From NCBI GenBank assembly GCA_964460185.1, contig CAYWTM010000093.1, positions 1 through 13,701 on the forward strand: a stretch of DNA of 13,701 bases, written 5' to 3'. Below are positions 13,359 to 13,701 of the stretch, one piece after another (within the stretch, counting starts at the first letter, position 1; the number at the start of each line of letters is the position of its first letter). A model generated the notes under the pieces. The model saw only the letters and a list, made by a program, of their open reading frames with translations, had not been told where the DNA came from and did not search any database. The stretch is from JAVJPJ01 sp040217295 (GTDB lineage: Bacteria; Pseudomonadota; Alphaproteobacteria; Rhodobacterales; Rhodobacteraceae). Both the position numbers and the translations under genes were made by a program.

Positions 13359-13701
13359 CTACGCCTCCAGCCCGCCCATGGCGCAGACGATCCGCCATTC
13401 CTCCTCCGTCACCGGCTGCACGGAAAGCCGGCTGTTCTTCACCAGCACCATTTCCGCCAGCCTCGGCTCGGCCTTGATTGCGTCCAGCGTCACCGCGCGG
13501 GGCAGGGGGCGCAGGGCGCGGATGTCCACACACTCCCAGCGTGCGTCGTCGGTGGTGCTGTCCGGATGGGCCTCGGCGCAGATCTCGACGATGCCCACGA
13601 TCTCCCGCGCCTTCTGCGAGTGATAGAAGAAACCCCGCTCGCCCACCGCCATCTGCCGCATGTGGTTGCGGGCCTGGTAATTGCGCACCCCGTCCCATTC
13701 C
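13359..13701 (-). CDS. EVE domain-containing protein, C-terminal part (cut by window edge)
   Basis: The visible 114 codons begin EWDGVRNYQARNHMRQM and continue VGERGFFYHSQKAREIVGIV, the hallmark of the EVE (PUA-like) fold related to THYN1 proteins, which binds modified bases in DNA or RNA. The open frame continues past the right edge, so about 20-30 N-terminal residues, including the first strand (usually ...WLMKSEP), are missing. The stop TAG is at 13359-13361. It is convergent with the DUF2853 gene across a 232-base spacer holding two hairpins. Ligand is unknown; in many genomes these stand alone as here. Confidence 0.9.
   Translation of the reverse strand, partial: EWDGVRNYQARNHMRQMAVGERGFFYHSQKAREIVGIVEICAEAHPDSTTDDARWECVDIRALRPLPRAVTLDAIKAEPRLAEMVLVKNSRLSVQPVTEEEWRIVCAMGGLEA

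Noticed and set aside
1..13701. CRISPR arrays, transposons, prophage genes, tRNAs or a new defence system
   Set aside because: No regularly spaced repeats, transposase or integrase motifs, tRNA-like cloverleaf or defence-gene domains were found; the EVE protein alone is not evidence of such a system.

Overview
The window is high-GC alphaproteobacterial DNA, best matched to the family Rhodobacteraceae (Roseobacter/Rhodobacter group). Supporting evidence: the RegB / SenC / RegA redox-signalling locus in its typical divergent order, an alphaproteobacterial-type AddB, adjacent TsaE / sugar-kinase / nucleotidyltransferase genes, a perfect CtrA-type box, and two copies of a GGGGGC...CCCCCGG intergenic hairpin repeat that I recognise from this family. 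No tRNA, rRNA, CRISPR array, transposase, integrase or phage gene is visible. This is mostly core chromosome, and the less expected content lies in small genes and non-coding signals.

Left arm (1-5006, all minus strand). Reading with transcription from right to left: a membrane-anchored multi-PAS protein without a kinase domain, then a tight block tsaE, amgK-like kinase, murU-like nucleotidyltransferase and addB (which runs off the left edge). Inside the block every junction overlaps (ATGA, ATGA, then 8 bases), so translation is probably coupled. The kinase/nucleotidyltransferase pair fits cell-wall MurNAc recycling. A 10-N assembly gap (1307-1316) sits inside the nucleotidyltransferase and causes an apparent frame change that a gap of correct length would remove. 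The PAS gene has a TTAA-N7-TTAA CtrA box upstream.

Centre (5110-7927). regB (minus) and senC-regA (plus) diverge from a roughly 112-bp region holding a nested palindrome that also reads as a regB promoter. RegB keeps the quinone-site heptapeptide and the redox cysteine at position 265. RegA keeps the phospho-acceptor aspartate and the Fis-type helix-turn-helix. SenC keeps the CxxxC-plus-His copper site. hvrA, which follows regA in Rhodobacter capsulatus, is absent here.

Right arm (7969-13701). A lipoprotein gene ends at a repeat-type hairpin facing a GcvA-like LysR regulator. The regulator diverges from a 55-residue small ORF with a good ribosome-binding site. A GNAT acetyltransferase and a YfbR-like HD phosphohydrolase overlap on the minus strand. 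A divergent region carries the second repeat copy and a 32-residue Gly/Pro-rich small ORF. Then come ahcY (S-adenosylhomocysteine hydrolase, GTG start), a strong double hairpin, a DUF2853 gene, a structured convergent spacer, and the C-terminal part of an EVE-domain protein at the right edge.
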